Assembly: GCF_014287955.1 (NCBI RefSeq)
Contig: NZ_JACOPD010000001.1
Coordinates: forward strand, 248,001-312,000
Direction: 5' to 3'
DNA length: 64,000 nucleotides
Source of the DNA: Lachnospira hominis (ex Liu et al. 2021)
GTDB taxonomy: Bacteria > Bacillota > Clostridia > Lachnospirales > Lachnospiraceae
Shown here: piece by piece, positions 18,004 through 25,969 of the stretch
Layout: the number at the start of each line of letters is the position of its first letter
Position numbering within the stretch: the stretch's first letter is position 1
Notes under the pieces: model-generated
The model's input: only the letters and a program-made list of their open reading frames with translations
Database searches by the model: none
What the model was told of the DNA's origin: nothing
Program-made: the position numbers and the translations under genes

Positions 18004-19335
18004 ATGCAGAATAATTCAAACCTGAAAAAAATCAATGCAGATATAGTTATAGCAGGCACAGGCGTTGCCGGAATGTATGCAGCACTCAGCCTTCCTGAGG
18101 ATAAAAACATAATCATGATAACAAAATCAACTGCCGAAGAAAGCGATTCATTTCTTGCACAGGGCGGTATATGCATGTTAAAAAACGATAATGACTACGA
18201 CAGCTACTATGAAGACACTATGCGTGCAGGCCATTATGAAAACAATCCTGAGGCTGTAGATATAATGATTCGTTCATCACAGGACACAATCCGTGAACTT
18301 ATAGGTTACGGGGTTGACTTCAAACATAACGAAAACGGCAGTCTTGCATTTACAAGAGAAGGTGCACATTCAACATCTAGAATTCTTTTTCACGAAGATA
18401 TAACAGGAAAAGAAATCTCATCAAAACTGCTTGCACAGGTACGAAACCGTTCCAACATAACAATAATGGAAAACACTACAATGCTTGATATCATCGAAAA
18501 AGATAACACATGCTACGGCATCATTGCAGCCGGTGAAAATGATACTCTCTATGCAATAACGGCACCGTACACATTATGGGCATGTGGCGGCATCGGCGGT
18601 CTGTATACACACTCAACCAATTACAGACAGCTCACAGGCGATGCACTTGCAATAGCCTTAAATCACAATATTGAACTTGAGCATCCTGATTACATACAGA
18701 TTCATCCCACAACACTCTACTCTTCAAAACCCGGAAGACGTTTCTTAATCTCAGAATCCGTCCGCGGTGAAGGTGCCGTTCTTCTTAATGAAAAAGGTGA
18801 GCGTTTCACAGATGAATTACAGCCAAGAGATGTTGTTGCAGCAGCAATATTTAATGAAATGGAAAAGGAAAACAGCAATCACGTATGGCTGTCGCTTGCA
18901 CCTATTGACGAAGCAGTGATACAAAATCATTTTCCTAATATATATGAGCACTGTCTTGAGGAAGGCTATGATGTCACAAAAGAACCTATTCCGGTTGTTC
19001 CTGCACAGCACTATTTTATGGGCGGCGTAAAAGTTAATATGAAGAGTAAAACAACAATGAATAACCTGTATGCAGCCGGTGAAACAAGCTGCAACGGCGT
19101 ACATGGTGCCAACCGCCTTGCCAGCAACTCACTTCTTGAAAGTCTTGTATTTGCGAAACGTGCTGTCAATGACATGGATTTTGACAATACATTGCAGTGC
19201 CCGGATTTTATAATTGATAATATCAACACATCACTTTATACTAATAAAGAAGAAATCGCTGCAAACTACCGCGAATCTGTTTTAAATGAAATAGAACGTG
19301 CTAAAAATGAAACAAATGCCAAAAAATCAGCTTAA
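18004..19335 (+). CDS. nadB: L-aspartate oxidase (short form)
   Basis: FAD enzyme that oxidises aspartate to iminoaspartate, which NadA uses. N-terminal FAD motif IVIAGTGVAGMYAAL, then SDSFLAQGGICML, HSTSRILFHED, RFLISESVRGEGAVLLNEKGE, and VPAQHYFMGGVKVN with AAGETSCNGVHGANRLASNS near the end. About 443 residues, shorter than the classical 530 because the C-terminal helical domain is largely missing, as in many clostridial NadB. GGAG is 6 nt before the ATG at 18004; an in-frame ATG 12 nt upstream lies ahead of that site. The gap after nadA is 39 nt. Confidence 0.93.
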   Translation: MQNNSNLKKINADIVIAGTGVAGMYAALSLPEDKNIIMITKSTAEESDSFLAQGGICMLKNDNDYDSYYEDTMRAGHYENNPEAVDIMIRSSQDTIRELIGYGVDFKHNENGSLAFTREGAHSTSRILFHEDITGKEISSKLLAQVRNRSNITIMENTTMLDIIEKDNTCYGIIAAGENDTLYAITAPYTLWACGGIGGLYTHSTNYRQLTGDALAIALNHNIELEHPDYIQIHPTTLYSSKPGRRFLISESVRGEGAVLLNEKGERFTDELQPRDVVAAAIFNEMEKENSNHVWLSLAPIDEAVIQNHFPNIYEHCLEEGYDVTKEPIPVVPAQHYFMGGVKVNMKSKTTMNNLYAAGETSCNGVHGANRLASNSLLESLVFAKRAVNDMDFDNTLQCPDFIIDNINTSLYTNKEEIAANYRESVLNEIERAKNETNAKKSA

Positions 19336-19386
19336 ATATTATTTTTATAACAATAAATACCAATATTGCACGAAAGGATTTTTACC

Positions 19387-20238
19387 ATGAATTCAATAAC
19401 AATGAAATTAAATGCCGACCATCTGATACAGCAGGCTCTTGCCGAAGATATAACAAGTGAAGATATAACAACTAATGCCGTAATGCCTGATGCATGTCCG
19501 GGAGAAGTTGAACTTATATGCAAACAGGACGGAATAATATGCGGACTTGATGTATTTATGCGTGTGTTCAGCCTCCTTGATGAAAATACTGAATTTGATA
19601 TGAAAGTAAAAGACGGCGACAAAGTTACAAAAGGCCAGCTTATGGGAATCATAAAAGGCGACATAAGAGTCCTTTTGTCAGGCGAGAGAACTGCACTTAA
19701 CTACCTTCAGCGAATGAGCGGAATTGCAACATACACAAGAAGTATCGCCGACCTGCTTTCCGGCTCCAAAACCCGTCTTCTCGATACAAGAAAGACAACT
19801 CCAAACAACAGAATCTTTGAAAAGTATGCCGTTACAGTCGGCGGCGGATACAATCACCGCTACAATCTTTCCGACGGTGTTCTCCTTAAAGACAACCACA
19901 TCGGTGCAGCCGGAAGTGTCAGAAAAGCCGTTGAAATGGCAAGAGACTATGCCCCATTTGTAAGAAAAATCGAAGTTGAAACTGAAAATCTTGACATGGT
20001 ACGCGAAGCTGTCGAAGCTGGTGCAGACATCATCATGCTTGACAACATGACACCTGAACAGATGAAAGAAGCTGTAAAAATAATAGACGGCAGAGCAAAA
20101 ACAGAATGTTCAGGAAATGTAACAAAAGAAAATATTGACAGATTAATTAATATCGGCGTAGACTATATTTCAAGCGGTGCACTTACACATTCAGCACCTA
20201 TTATGGATATTTCCCTCAAAAATCTTCACAGAATATAA
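19387..20238 (+). CDS. nadC: Nicotinate-nucleotide pyrophosphorylase (carboxylating)
   Basis: Converts quinolinate and PRPP to nicotinate mononucleotide. About 283 residues. Key segments are ALAEDITSEDITTNAVMPD, SGERTALNYLQRMSGIAT, the substrate-binding LLDTRKTTPNNRIFEKYAV, GGGYNHRYNLSDGVLLKDNH, KIEVETENLDMVREAVEAGA and IMLDNMTPEQMKEAV. AAAGGA lies 8 nt before the ATG at 19387, which is preferred over an in-frame ATG 21 nt upstream. Third gene of the nad operon. Confidence 0.94.
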   Translation: MNSITMKLNADHLIQQALAEDITSEDITTNAVMPDACPGEVELICKQDGIICGLDVFMRVFSLLDENTEFDMKVKDGDKVTKGQLMGIIKGDIRVLLSGERTALNYLQRMSGIATYTRSIADLLSGSKTRLLDTRKTTPNNRIFEKYAVTVGGGYNHRYNLSDGVLLKDNHIGAAGSVRKAVEMARDYAPFVRKIEVETENLDMVREAVEAGADIIMLDNMTPEQMKEAVKIIDGRAKTECSGNVTKENIDRLINIGVDYISSGALTHSAPIMDISLKNLHRI

Positions 20239-20285
20239 TTTTATTTTACATGAAATATTTATATAACGAAGAAATGTAGAAAGGC

Positions 20286-20807
20286 ATGGTTAAAAATAAA
20301 ATGAATGGAGAAGAACGTCGCAATAAAATAATAGACTATATTGAACACAGTCCTGTTCCTGTATCAGGCACTGCTCTTGCTAATCATTTCAGCGTGAGCA
20401 GACAGGCAGTTGTACAGGATATTGCTCTTCTTCGTGCTTCAGGAAATGATATCCTTTCAACAAACCGCGGATATGTTATCGCTCCAAAGCCAAAGGTTTT
20501 TACTCGCACATTTAAAGTTTCACACAGCGATGACCAGACTGCTGATGAGCTTTCTTTAATCGTTGATTTAGGCGGCAAAGTTCTCAATGTATTTGTTGAC
20601 CACAATGTATACGGCCGTTTTGAAGCAAAGCTCGATATTACCTCAAGACGTGATGTCGCCCGATTCATTAATGATGTGGAAAGCGGCAATTCATCACTTC
20701 TTAAAAATGTGACATGTAATGAACATTTCCACACTATCGAAGCTCCAAGTGAAGAGATTCTTGATGAAATTGAACAATCATTAAAGCAGAATGGATATAT
20801 AAAATAA
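20286..20807 (+). CDS. niaR: NiaR transcriptional repressor of NAD biosynthesis
   Basis: Niacin-responsive repressor. The N-terminal helix-turn-helix (about 10-60) has PVSGTALANHFSVSRQAVVQDIALLRA; the C-terminal 3H domain (about 75-173) has histidines in SHSDDQ, VDHNVYG and CNEHFHTIEAP, the metal and nicotinate-binding type. 173 residues is the family length. The start is uncertain: ATG 20286 has AGAAAGG almost touching it, while ATG 20301 (MNGEERRNK) has the same site 16 nt away. Co-transcribed with nadABC and probably self-repressed through the upstream operator. Confidence 0.9.
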   Translation: MVKNKMNGEERRNKIIDYIEHSPVPVSGTALANHFSVSRQAVVQDIALLRASGNDILSTNRGYVIAPKPKVFTRTFKVSHSDDQTADELSLIVDLGGKVLNVFVDHNVYGRFEAKLDITSRRDVARFINDVESGNSSLLKNVTCNEHFHTIEAPSEEILDEIEQSLKQNGYIK

Positions 20808-20810
20808 ACA

Positions 20811-20851
20811 AAAACCGCAATTCCGGTATTTACTCCGGAGCTGCGGTTTTT
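20811..20851 (+). terminator. Terminator of the nad operon
   Basis: AAAACCGCA (20811-20819) pairs with TGCGGTTTT (20842-20850), with an inner TCCGG/CCGGA stem, followed by T. The A-run on the left also allows use by the convergent hemerythrin gene. Confidence 0.88.
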
Positions 20852-20874
20852 ATCATAAAATGATGTTCTATTTA

Positions 20875-21699
20875 TTATTTTACCGGGATTTTTTTATCCA
20901 TCTTCAAAATATGGTTTTTAAGCCATCCAAGAAGGAAATCTATAAGTTCACAGAGATACTCATGCTGGCTGTCATCAACCTCTTCCATATTAATTTCTGC
21001 AAGTCTTTCAACAAATGACTCATGTGCAAGTTTCTGTGCTGCAAGTCCCTCATAACCGATTTTTTCCATATAATTCTCTTCATCCTTAAAATGAAGTTCT
21101 GTATAATCTTTAAGTTCTGCAATAATAGAAACTATTGAATCATATTTATCTGCAAGAAACGGATTATTAATTACATCATATGTACGCTCAATAATCTCAA
21201 AAAGCTTTTTATGTTCATCATCTACAAAATCAATATCTGTTTTGTATTCATCTGTAAATTCAAACATGCTCTTTTTCTGATTGTCTCCCGCACCTGCCGG
21301 CTTTTCAGATATCATTTTGCCAATCATTATATCGCTGCCAAGAATATGATGATAAAGCCATTTTGCAAGGAATTTCACAAGTTCTGTAAGCTCTTTTACA
21401 GCCTCCTCATCGGTCATTGAATCAAAATCAACACCGGCAACTTTTGCCGCAAATGAAGCATGTTCTTTTTTCTGACGTGCAAGCTCCGGGTCACCTATCT
21501 TTTCCATATAAGCTTCCTCATGTGCAAAATGCTCTGCCGCATAATCTTTCAAATGATTAACAACATTTTTTACGGCAGGAACGCTTACCTGTCCATCGTT
21601 AAGCATTTTTGCTGCATCGTTTATCATCTTAAAAAGCTGCTCATGTTCTTTATCTATTGCTTCTATTCCAATAAGACAATCCTTAGTAAATGTATACAT
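20875..21699 (-). CDS. Tandem bacteriohemerythrin
   Basis: Two four-helix hemerythrin domains in one chain of 274 residues (about 1-130 and 145-270), joined by a short linker. Each keeps most di-iron ligands: domain 1 has H19, H57-x3-E61, H80 and HHILGSD; domain 2 has DDEHKKLF, LHFKDEENYM, LAHESF and NHILKMD. In both, the first His of the usual HxxxH pair is Gln (ARQKKEH and AAQKLAH). Such proteins bind O2 or NO and may protect an anaerobe's iron enzymes or signal redox state. Monocistronic, convergent with niaR. Confidence 0.88.
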   Translation of the reverse strand: MYTFTKDCLIGIEAIDKEHEQLFKMINDAAKMLNDGQVSVPAVKNVVNHLKDYAAEHFAHEEAYMEKIGDPELARQKKEHASFAAKVAGVDFDSMTDEEAVKELTELVKFLAKWLYHHILGSDIMIGKMISEKPAGAGDNQKKSMFEFTDEYKTDIDFVDDEHKKLFEIIERTYDVINNPFLADKYDSIVSIIAELKDYTELHFKDEENYMEKIGYEGLAAQKLAHESFVERLAEINMEEVDDSQHEYLCELIDFLLGWLKNHILKMDKKIPVK

Positions 21700-21719
21700 A
21701 CTTATTATCTCCTATTCTG

Positions 21720-21748
21720 TTGTTTTTTATAATTTTATCCATTATAAT
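21720..21748 (+). promoter_or_regulatory. Promoter of thiE
   Basis: TTGTTT (21720-21725) and TATAAT (21743-21748) with a 17-bp spacer, 57 bp before the thiE start. No riboswitch fits in the short space that follows, unlike thiW. Confidence 0.6.
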
Positions 21749-21804
21749 CCATAAAGAAACATGCCGCAATAACAATTTTGTACCAGAAAGGCCGGTAAAA
21801 TATT

Positions 21805-22374
21805 ATGTATGAAAATATGATTGCAATAACTAACAGACATCTTTGTGATGAATTTTCTTATTTTGAACAATTACAATTTATCGCATCGCTTCACCCAAAA
21901 GCAATAGTTCTCCGTGAAAAGGACTTATCACCGGAAGAATATGAGGAACTTGCCGGGAAAGCTATTGAAATATGCAATAATGAAAATGTAATGCTTATTC
22001 TCCACAATTTTTATGATGTTGCAATAAAATGCAATCACCCATTTATTCATCTCCCACTGCATATATTGTCAGAACTTGACAAACAGAAAGGCTCATTTTT
22101 TAAGATAAAAGGTACTTCCGTTCACTCTGTTGAAGACATGCTTCTTGCCAAAAAACTTGGTGCAGATTATGCATTTGCCGGTAATATTTACGAGACCGAC
22201 TGCAAAAAGGGTCTTGCAGGAAGAGGACTTGATTTTCTAAAAAGTGTTGTTGAAATTGCAGATTTTCCTGTCTATGCGATAGGAGGAATAACGGCAGCAC
22301 GTATGCCTGAAATTCTTCAGGCAGGTGCTGCCGGTGGATGTATGATGTCTGGTTTTATGAAAATGACACCGTAA
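21805..22374 (+). CDS. thiE: Thiamine phosphate synthase
   Basis: Joins HMP-pyrophosphate and thiazole phosphate to thiamine phosphate. A TIM-barrel protein of 189 residues, slightly short for ThiE and close to TenI. Motifs are ITNRHLCDE, IVLREKDLSPEEY, HLPLH, GTSVHSVEDM, ADYAFAGNIYETDCKKGLAGRG and VYAIGGITAARM. TenI-type paralogs lack synthase activity, so TenI is the alternative; the retained KxG-rich phosphate loop and the facing thiM/thiW genes favour ThiE. It ends 5 nt from the convergent thiM stop. Confidence 0.8.
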   Translation: MYENMIAITNRHLCDEFSYFEQLQFIASLHPKAIVLREKDLSPEEYEELAGKAIEICNNENVMLILHNFYDVAIKCNHPFIHLPLHILSELDKQKGSFFKIKGTSVHSVEDMLLAKKLGADYAFAGNIYETDCKKGLAGRGLDFLKSVVEIADFPVYAIGGITAARMPEILQAGAAGGCMMSGFMKMTP

Positions 22375-22379
22375 TAATG

Positions 22380-23210
22380 TTATTTATTGTACTTTTTTAT
22401 CTTCGCCATCTGCGAAAACTTTTCTGAATCCATAAGGGAAAGTGAATCAATAAGACCGATATGATATGTGCCAAGTCCTCTGGAATCATCAGCCAATTCG
22501 CCACTTATACCAAGCACTGCCGCTGCAAGCACACAAGCCGTAAGTGCATCTGTAACAGACATAAATACTGCTGTTATACAATTAAGCATACATCCTGTAC
22601 CAGTTACATCTGCCATCCTGGATGAACCATTTGAAATATGATAAACTTCTTTTCCATCGCTTATAATATCTGTCTCACCGCTTGCCATAACAACACAGCC
22701 ATTAGCAGCTGCATAATTCTTAACAATATAAGACATCTCTTCTATTGACTTTGGATTGGCTGAATCAACCTTATCCTTATCTGACACATCTATTCCAGAT
22801 GATGCATCAAATCCCATTCCACATACCGCCTTTATCTCTGATACATTTCCCTTGATAACTGCCGGTCTGCACTGTGTAATATATTTCTTTGCAAGGTCTG
22901 CACGCATTTTACTGCATGTAACACCAACCAGGTCAATTACTGATGGAATACCGGCTTTGCATGCTGTTTTACCGGAAATCATAATTGACTCCGCTCTTGC
23001 ATCAGTAATATTAGCAAGACTTACTGCAATTGATTTTGACATTAATGTTATATTTTCCACTTCCAGCGGATGTTCTGCCATAATAGGCTTTGCTCCAAGT
23101 GCAAGCACTGCATTGGCACAGTCATTAATTGCAATCGGGCTTGTAATACAATGAATAAGCGGACTTTGGCTGTCAATTTTTCCTTTTACATCATTCCATT
23201 TATTATACAT
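22380..23210 (-). CDS. thiM: Hydroxyethylthiazole kinase
   Basis: Phosphorylates 4-methyl-5-hydroxyethylthiazole so that ThiE can use it; a thiazole salvage enzyme. The 276-residue protein has SPLIHCITSPIAINDCANA, LGAKPIMAEHPLEVE, GIPSVIDLVGVTCSKMR, VIKGNVSEIKAV and the ribokinase-fold catalytic segment RMADVTGTGCMLNCITAVF. It overlaps the end of thiW by 8 nt and is translated from the same transcript, so transport and phosphorylation are coupled. Confidence 0.94.
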   Translation of the reverse strand: MYNKWNDVKGKIDSQSPLIHCITSPIAINDCANAVLALGAKPIMAEHPLEVENITLMSKSIAVSLANITDARAESIMISGKTACKAGIPSVIDLVGVTCSKMRADLAKKYITQCRPAVIKGNVSEIKAVCGMGFDASSGIDVSDKDKVDSANPKSIEEMSYIVKNYAAANGCVVMASGETDIISDGKEVYHISNGSSRMADVTGTGCMLNCITAVFMSVTDALTACVLAAAVLGISGELADDSRGLGTYHIGLIDSLSLMDSEKFSQMAKIKKYNK

Positions 23211-23937
23211 AAGATTCTTTTGATTCCTTCTTTGGTTTCTTCACGAACCAGAATACCACAGCTGCTATAATAAATACAGCAAAAACTATGTATTTTATAA
23301 TTGAAACAAAACCTGTCGGATTTGCTACAAAATTATTTACAATTACAACTGTTGCAAGATATCCGATAAATCCAAGACATGCTATGCCAATTGCATCATT
23401 TGTGACAACATCTGAACCTTCATATACATTTGAACCAAGTGCTGTCTGGAATTTTGATAAAAGCTTTGCTTTCTGAAGCTGCTTTAAGAAAATAAATGCA
23501 ATACTTCCTCCGATAAGTGTTCCTGCGATAAATGAAGGAACATAGAAAAACCATGTAAGACCTGTTTTTCCCCAGAATAATGTCATTACAGGATAAGAAA
23601 CTATTGCACCGATGATACCTGTTCCTATTACTTCTCCTAAAAATGCACATATAAGTTTACCCTTTGAAAGACGGTAAAGCATACCTGAAAAAAATGCACC
23701 GAATATCGCTCCTGTAAGTGCAAGTGGCGGAATTCCCATAAATGCCATACGGATAATTCCGATTGCAAGTGCACAGATAAATGCATACCATGGTCCGAGC
23801 ATAACAGCACATGTTACATTAATAAAATGTGCCATAGGACACATTCCCTCTACTCGAAGAATCGGTGAAATTACTACGCCGATTGCCACCATCATAGCAA
23901 GGAAAATAAGCTTTGTTAATTTTTGACTTTTGTTCAT
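23203..23937 (-). CDS. thiW: ThiW, ECF transporter S component for a thiamine precursor
   Basis: Membrane substrate-binding subunit of an energy-coupling-factor transporter, thought to take up the thiazole moiety. 244 residues with about six membrane segments; opens with KLIFLAMMVAIGVVISPILR and has GMCPMAHFINVTCAVMLGPW, the family hallmark. No ECF ATPases or T subunit are nearby, so it would use the shared ECF module. First gene of thiW-thiM, behind a promoter, a thi-box-like leader and a terminator hairpin, which implies control by thiamine pyrophosphate. Confidence 0.92.
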   Translation of the reverse strand: MNKSQKLTKLIFLAMMVAIGVVISPILRVEGMCPMAHFINVTCAVMLGPWYAFICALAIGIIRMAFMGIPPLALTGAIFGAFFSGMLYRLSKGKLICAFLGEVIGTGIIGAIVSYPVMTLFWGKTGLTWFFYVPSFIAGTLIGGSIAFIFLKQLQKAKLLSKFQTALGSNVYEGSDVVTNDAIGIACLGFIGYLATVVIVNNFVANPTGFVSIIKYIVFAVFIIAAVVFWFVKKPKKESKESYV

Positions 23938-23998
23938 GTTTCTCCTCTTTTCCGCTGTATAGACGTATACCGGCTATGAGAAATACGCTCTGCAAATT

Positions 23999-24028
23999 GA
24001 AAAAGGATACGCCTTGCGACGTATCCTT
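23999..24028 (-). terminator. Leader terminator upstream of thiW
   Basis: Minus-strand stem AAGGATACG (24020-24028) with CGTATCCTT (24003-24011), 8-nt loop, then TTTTTC. It lies between the thi-box-like element and thiW, so it is likely the expression platform of a transcription-attenuating riboswitch. Confidence 0.75.
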
Positions 24029-24123
24029 AATATCTTCTATAATTTGTTCAGCTTATATGCAAACCATATCTTTTTGTAATATGTCTGCTGATTATAATTC
24101 ACTCATAATATAGAACTTCCAGA

Positions 24124-24217
24124 TATAACGACTACGCCAAAAACAGCTATTAAAATTATTGGCGGTCGATGCTCACATGCATCCTCTCAATCCGAAACAC
24201 GGACTCCCATCGCTATA
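24124..24217 (-). promoter_or_regulatory. Divergent thi-box (TPP riboswitch-like) element
   Basis: In the thiW leader an 8-bp closing stem TATAGCGA (24210-24217)/TCGTTATA (24124-24131) encloses GGGAGTCC-loop-CGGATTGAGAG and GGATGC...GCATCGACC, followed later by GGCGTAG. TGAGAGGAT, ATCGACC and GCGTAG at these relative places match the thi-box. The conserved CCTGATCTGG...AATGCC arm (P4/P5, which senses pyrophosphate) is not recognisable; an AT-rich CGCCAA/TTGGCG hairpin stands there. I infer a degenerate or variant TPP aptamer. A covariance-model scan would decide. Confidence 0.45.
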
Positions 24218-24297
24218 CTTTCCATACACAGTACCAGGGCGCTCCCCCTCGTACCATACCTGTATTTTCAAATACACATACAAAAAGTTCTTTTATT

Positions 24298-24325
24298 ATT
24301 ATACGAATTCATTCTGTTTTGTCAA
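24298..24325 (-). promoter_or_regulatory. Promoter of the thiW leader
   Basis: TTGACA (-35, 24320-24325) and TATAAT (-10, 24298-24303) with a 16-bp spacer, starting 7 bp after the cysK stop. It would produce a leader of about 350 nt. A GTAC-GGG/CCC-GTAC hairpin lies between the promoter and the thi-box-like element. Confidence 0.8.
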
Positions 24326-24331
24326 GCCTGA

Positions 24332-25273
24332 TTACTCAGCTGTGCTGAATAATGCTGTTGAAAGATATCTGTCACCTGAATCCGGAAGAAGTGCAACAAT
24401 AGTCTTTCCTTTATTTTCAGGTCTCTTGGCAAGAATGTCTGCTGCCTTTAATGCGGCACCTGATGAAATACCTACAAGTATTCCTTCGCTTCTTGCAAAT
24501 GTTCTTCCTTCTTCAAATGCATCATCATTTTCAATTGTAATAACTTCATCATATACCTTTGTATTCAATACCTTTGGAACAAATCCGGCACCTATTCCCT
24601 GAATCTTGTGTGCTCCAGGTGTTCCCTTTGAAAGAACCGGGCTTGTTGCAGGTTCTACAGCAACAATCTTAATATCAGGATTCTTTGACTTCAAGTATTC
24701 GCCGACGCCTGTAACTGTTCCGCCTGTACCAACACCGGCAACAAATATATCAACTTTTCCATCTGTCTGTTCCCATATTTCAGGACCTGTTGTTGCCTTG
24801 TGTACTGCTGGGTTAGCAGGGTTATCAAACTGTCCCAGAATAACTGCTCCCGGAATTGACTCTTTGAGCTCTTCTGCCTTTGCAATAGCACCTTTCATTC
24901 CCTTAGAACCTTCTGTAAGTACAAGTTCTGCACCATATGCTGCCAGAAGATTTCTTCTCTCAACACTCATTGTATCAGGAAGTGTAAGAATTGCTCTGTA
25001 ACCTTTTGCCACAGCTACTGCTGCAAGACCGATACCTGTATTTCCTGAAGTTGGCTCAATAATTGTAGCCCCCGGCTTTAATTCACCCTTCTTTTCTGCA
25101 TCTTCAATCATTGCAAGTGCTACTCTGTCCTTAACTGAACCCGCCGGGTTAAGATATTCAAGCTTAACTAATATATCCGCATCAGTTGCACCTGCCTTGG
25201 CTGCATATCTAGATGCTCTTAAAAGAGGTGTTTTACCGATTAATTCCAAACTGCTCTCAACTATTTTACTCAT
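24332..25273 (-). CDS. cysK: Cysteine synthase A (O-acetylserine sulfhydrylase)
   Basis: PLP enzyme making cysteine from O-acetylserine and sulfide. The 313-residue protein has the PLP lysine in [12 protein letters not shown] (about residue 47), the asparagine loop [11 protein letters not shown], the phosphate cup [15 protein letters not shown] and [11 protein letters not shown]. Length is typical. AAGGAG precedes the start. Monocistronic, with its own promoter; no T-box or S-box is visible. Confidence 0.95.
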   Translation of the reverse strand: MSKIVESSLELIGKTPLLRASRYAAKAGATDADILVKLEYLNPAGSVKDRVALAMIEDAEKKGELKPGATIIEPTSGNTGIGLAAVAVAKGYRAILTLPDTMSVERRNLLAAYGAELVLTEGSKGMKGAIAKAEELKESIPGAVILGQFDNPANPAVHKATTGPEIWEQTDGKVDIFVAGVGTGGTVTGVGEYLKSKNPDIKIVAVEPATSPVLSKGTPGAHKIQGIGAGFVPKVLNTKVYDEVITIENDDAFEEGRTFARSEGILVGISSGAALKAADILAKRPENKGKTIVALLPDSGDRYLSTALFSTAE

Positions 25274-25328
25274 ATCAAATTCTCCTTGTTTTTATTCCTA
25301 CTGTTTTAGTATGATTGCTATGTTTTGA

Positions 25329-25357
25329 ATTATATTCCCTCTATTCCTAGTTGTCAA
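25329..25357 (-). promoter_or_regulatory. Promoter of cysK
   Basis: TTGACA (25352-25357) and TATAAT (25329-25334) with a 17-bp spacer, a consensus-grade promoter. The -35 lies inside CCTACTTGACAACTAGG, a CCTA/TAGG inverted repeat that could be a regulator site (a CymR-type Rrf2 repressor is a guess from the cysteine context). Confidence 0.8.
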
Positions 25358-25387
25358 GTAGGTTTTTGATATTTTTTATTCTCTTAT

Positions 25388-25969
25388 TTAAAATGAGCCA
25401 CTTGTATTTCTATACTTACCGTAATACCACATTTTATACACACTATATCTGTCATTTGAACAGTCAAGCAAGGCATTAAGTTTATCTTCTCCACGCAGAC
25501 CGCCATTCATTGCCGAAACACGGAATGTAACTTTAATATATGGTCTGCCATCACACATTACCAACTCTTTGTCGCATGATTCTATGTCCAGCTTTAACAT
25601 TTCAGATTTTTTGATATTCTTGACATTATAAAATTTGTTATTATACCACTTTTCTATTATTGATGTCATATCAGCCTTCACATCATCCGTAATTAATTCT
25701 TTTGCATCCGAATTGCCATTATATATGCTTATAACTTTTGATAATGTTTCATCAACAGCTCCCGACATATCAATATTGCTATCATACAATGGCTCTTCTT
25801 CCCATATATACTTCGATTCCGATTTTGACGGCACATTATCATTATCGGTCCGTGACTGCATCTGTGACTCATTCTGTGAATTATTGCCGGCTGGTTTATT
25901 ATCATTACCACTTGTGCACCCTGTCACCATAAACATTACAAGACATATAATAAATATTAATTTTTTCAT
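25388..25969 (-). CDS. Predicted lipoprotein, function unknown
   Basis: About 193 residues. MKKLIFIICLVMFMVTGCTS is a clear lipoprotein signal (lipobox VTGC), followed by an Asn/Ser-rich linker and a globular domain with ESCDKELVMCDGRPYIKVTF. No family recognised. GGAGGG lies 5 nt before the ATG at 25969, preferred over a form four residues longer. ATGA overlap with the upstream membrane protein gene. Last of a four-gene unit with a LytTR regulator. Confidence 0.7.
   Translation of the reverse strand: MKKLIFIICLVMFMVTGCTSGNDNKPAGNNSQNESQMQSRTDNDNVPSKSESKYIWEEEPLYDSNIDMSGAVDETLSKVISIYNGNSDAKELITDDVKADMTSIIEKWYNNKFYNVKNIKKSEMLKLDIESCDKELVMCDGRPYIKVTFRVSAMNGGLRGEDKLNALLDCSNDRYSVYKMWYYGKYRNTSGSF

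Noticed and set aside
25274-25387. T-box or S-box leader before cysK
   Set aside because: Only about 50 nt lie between the promoter and the start codon; no conserved T-box or S-box sequence.
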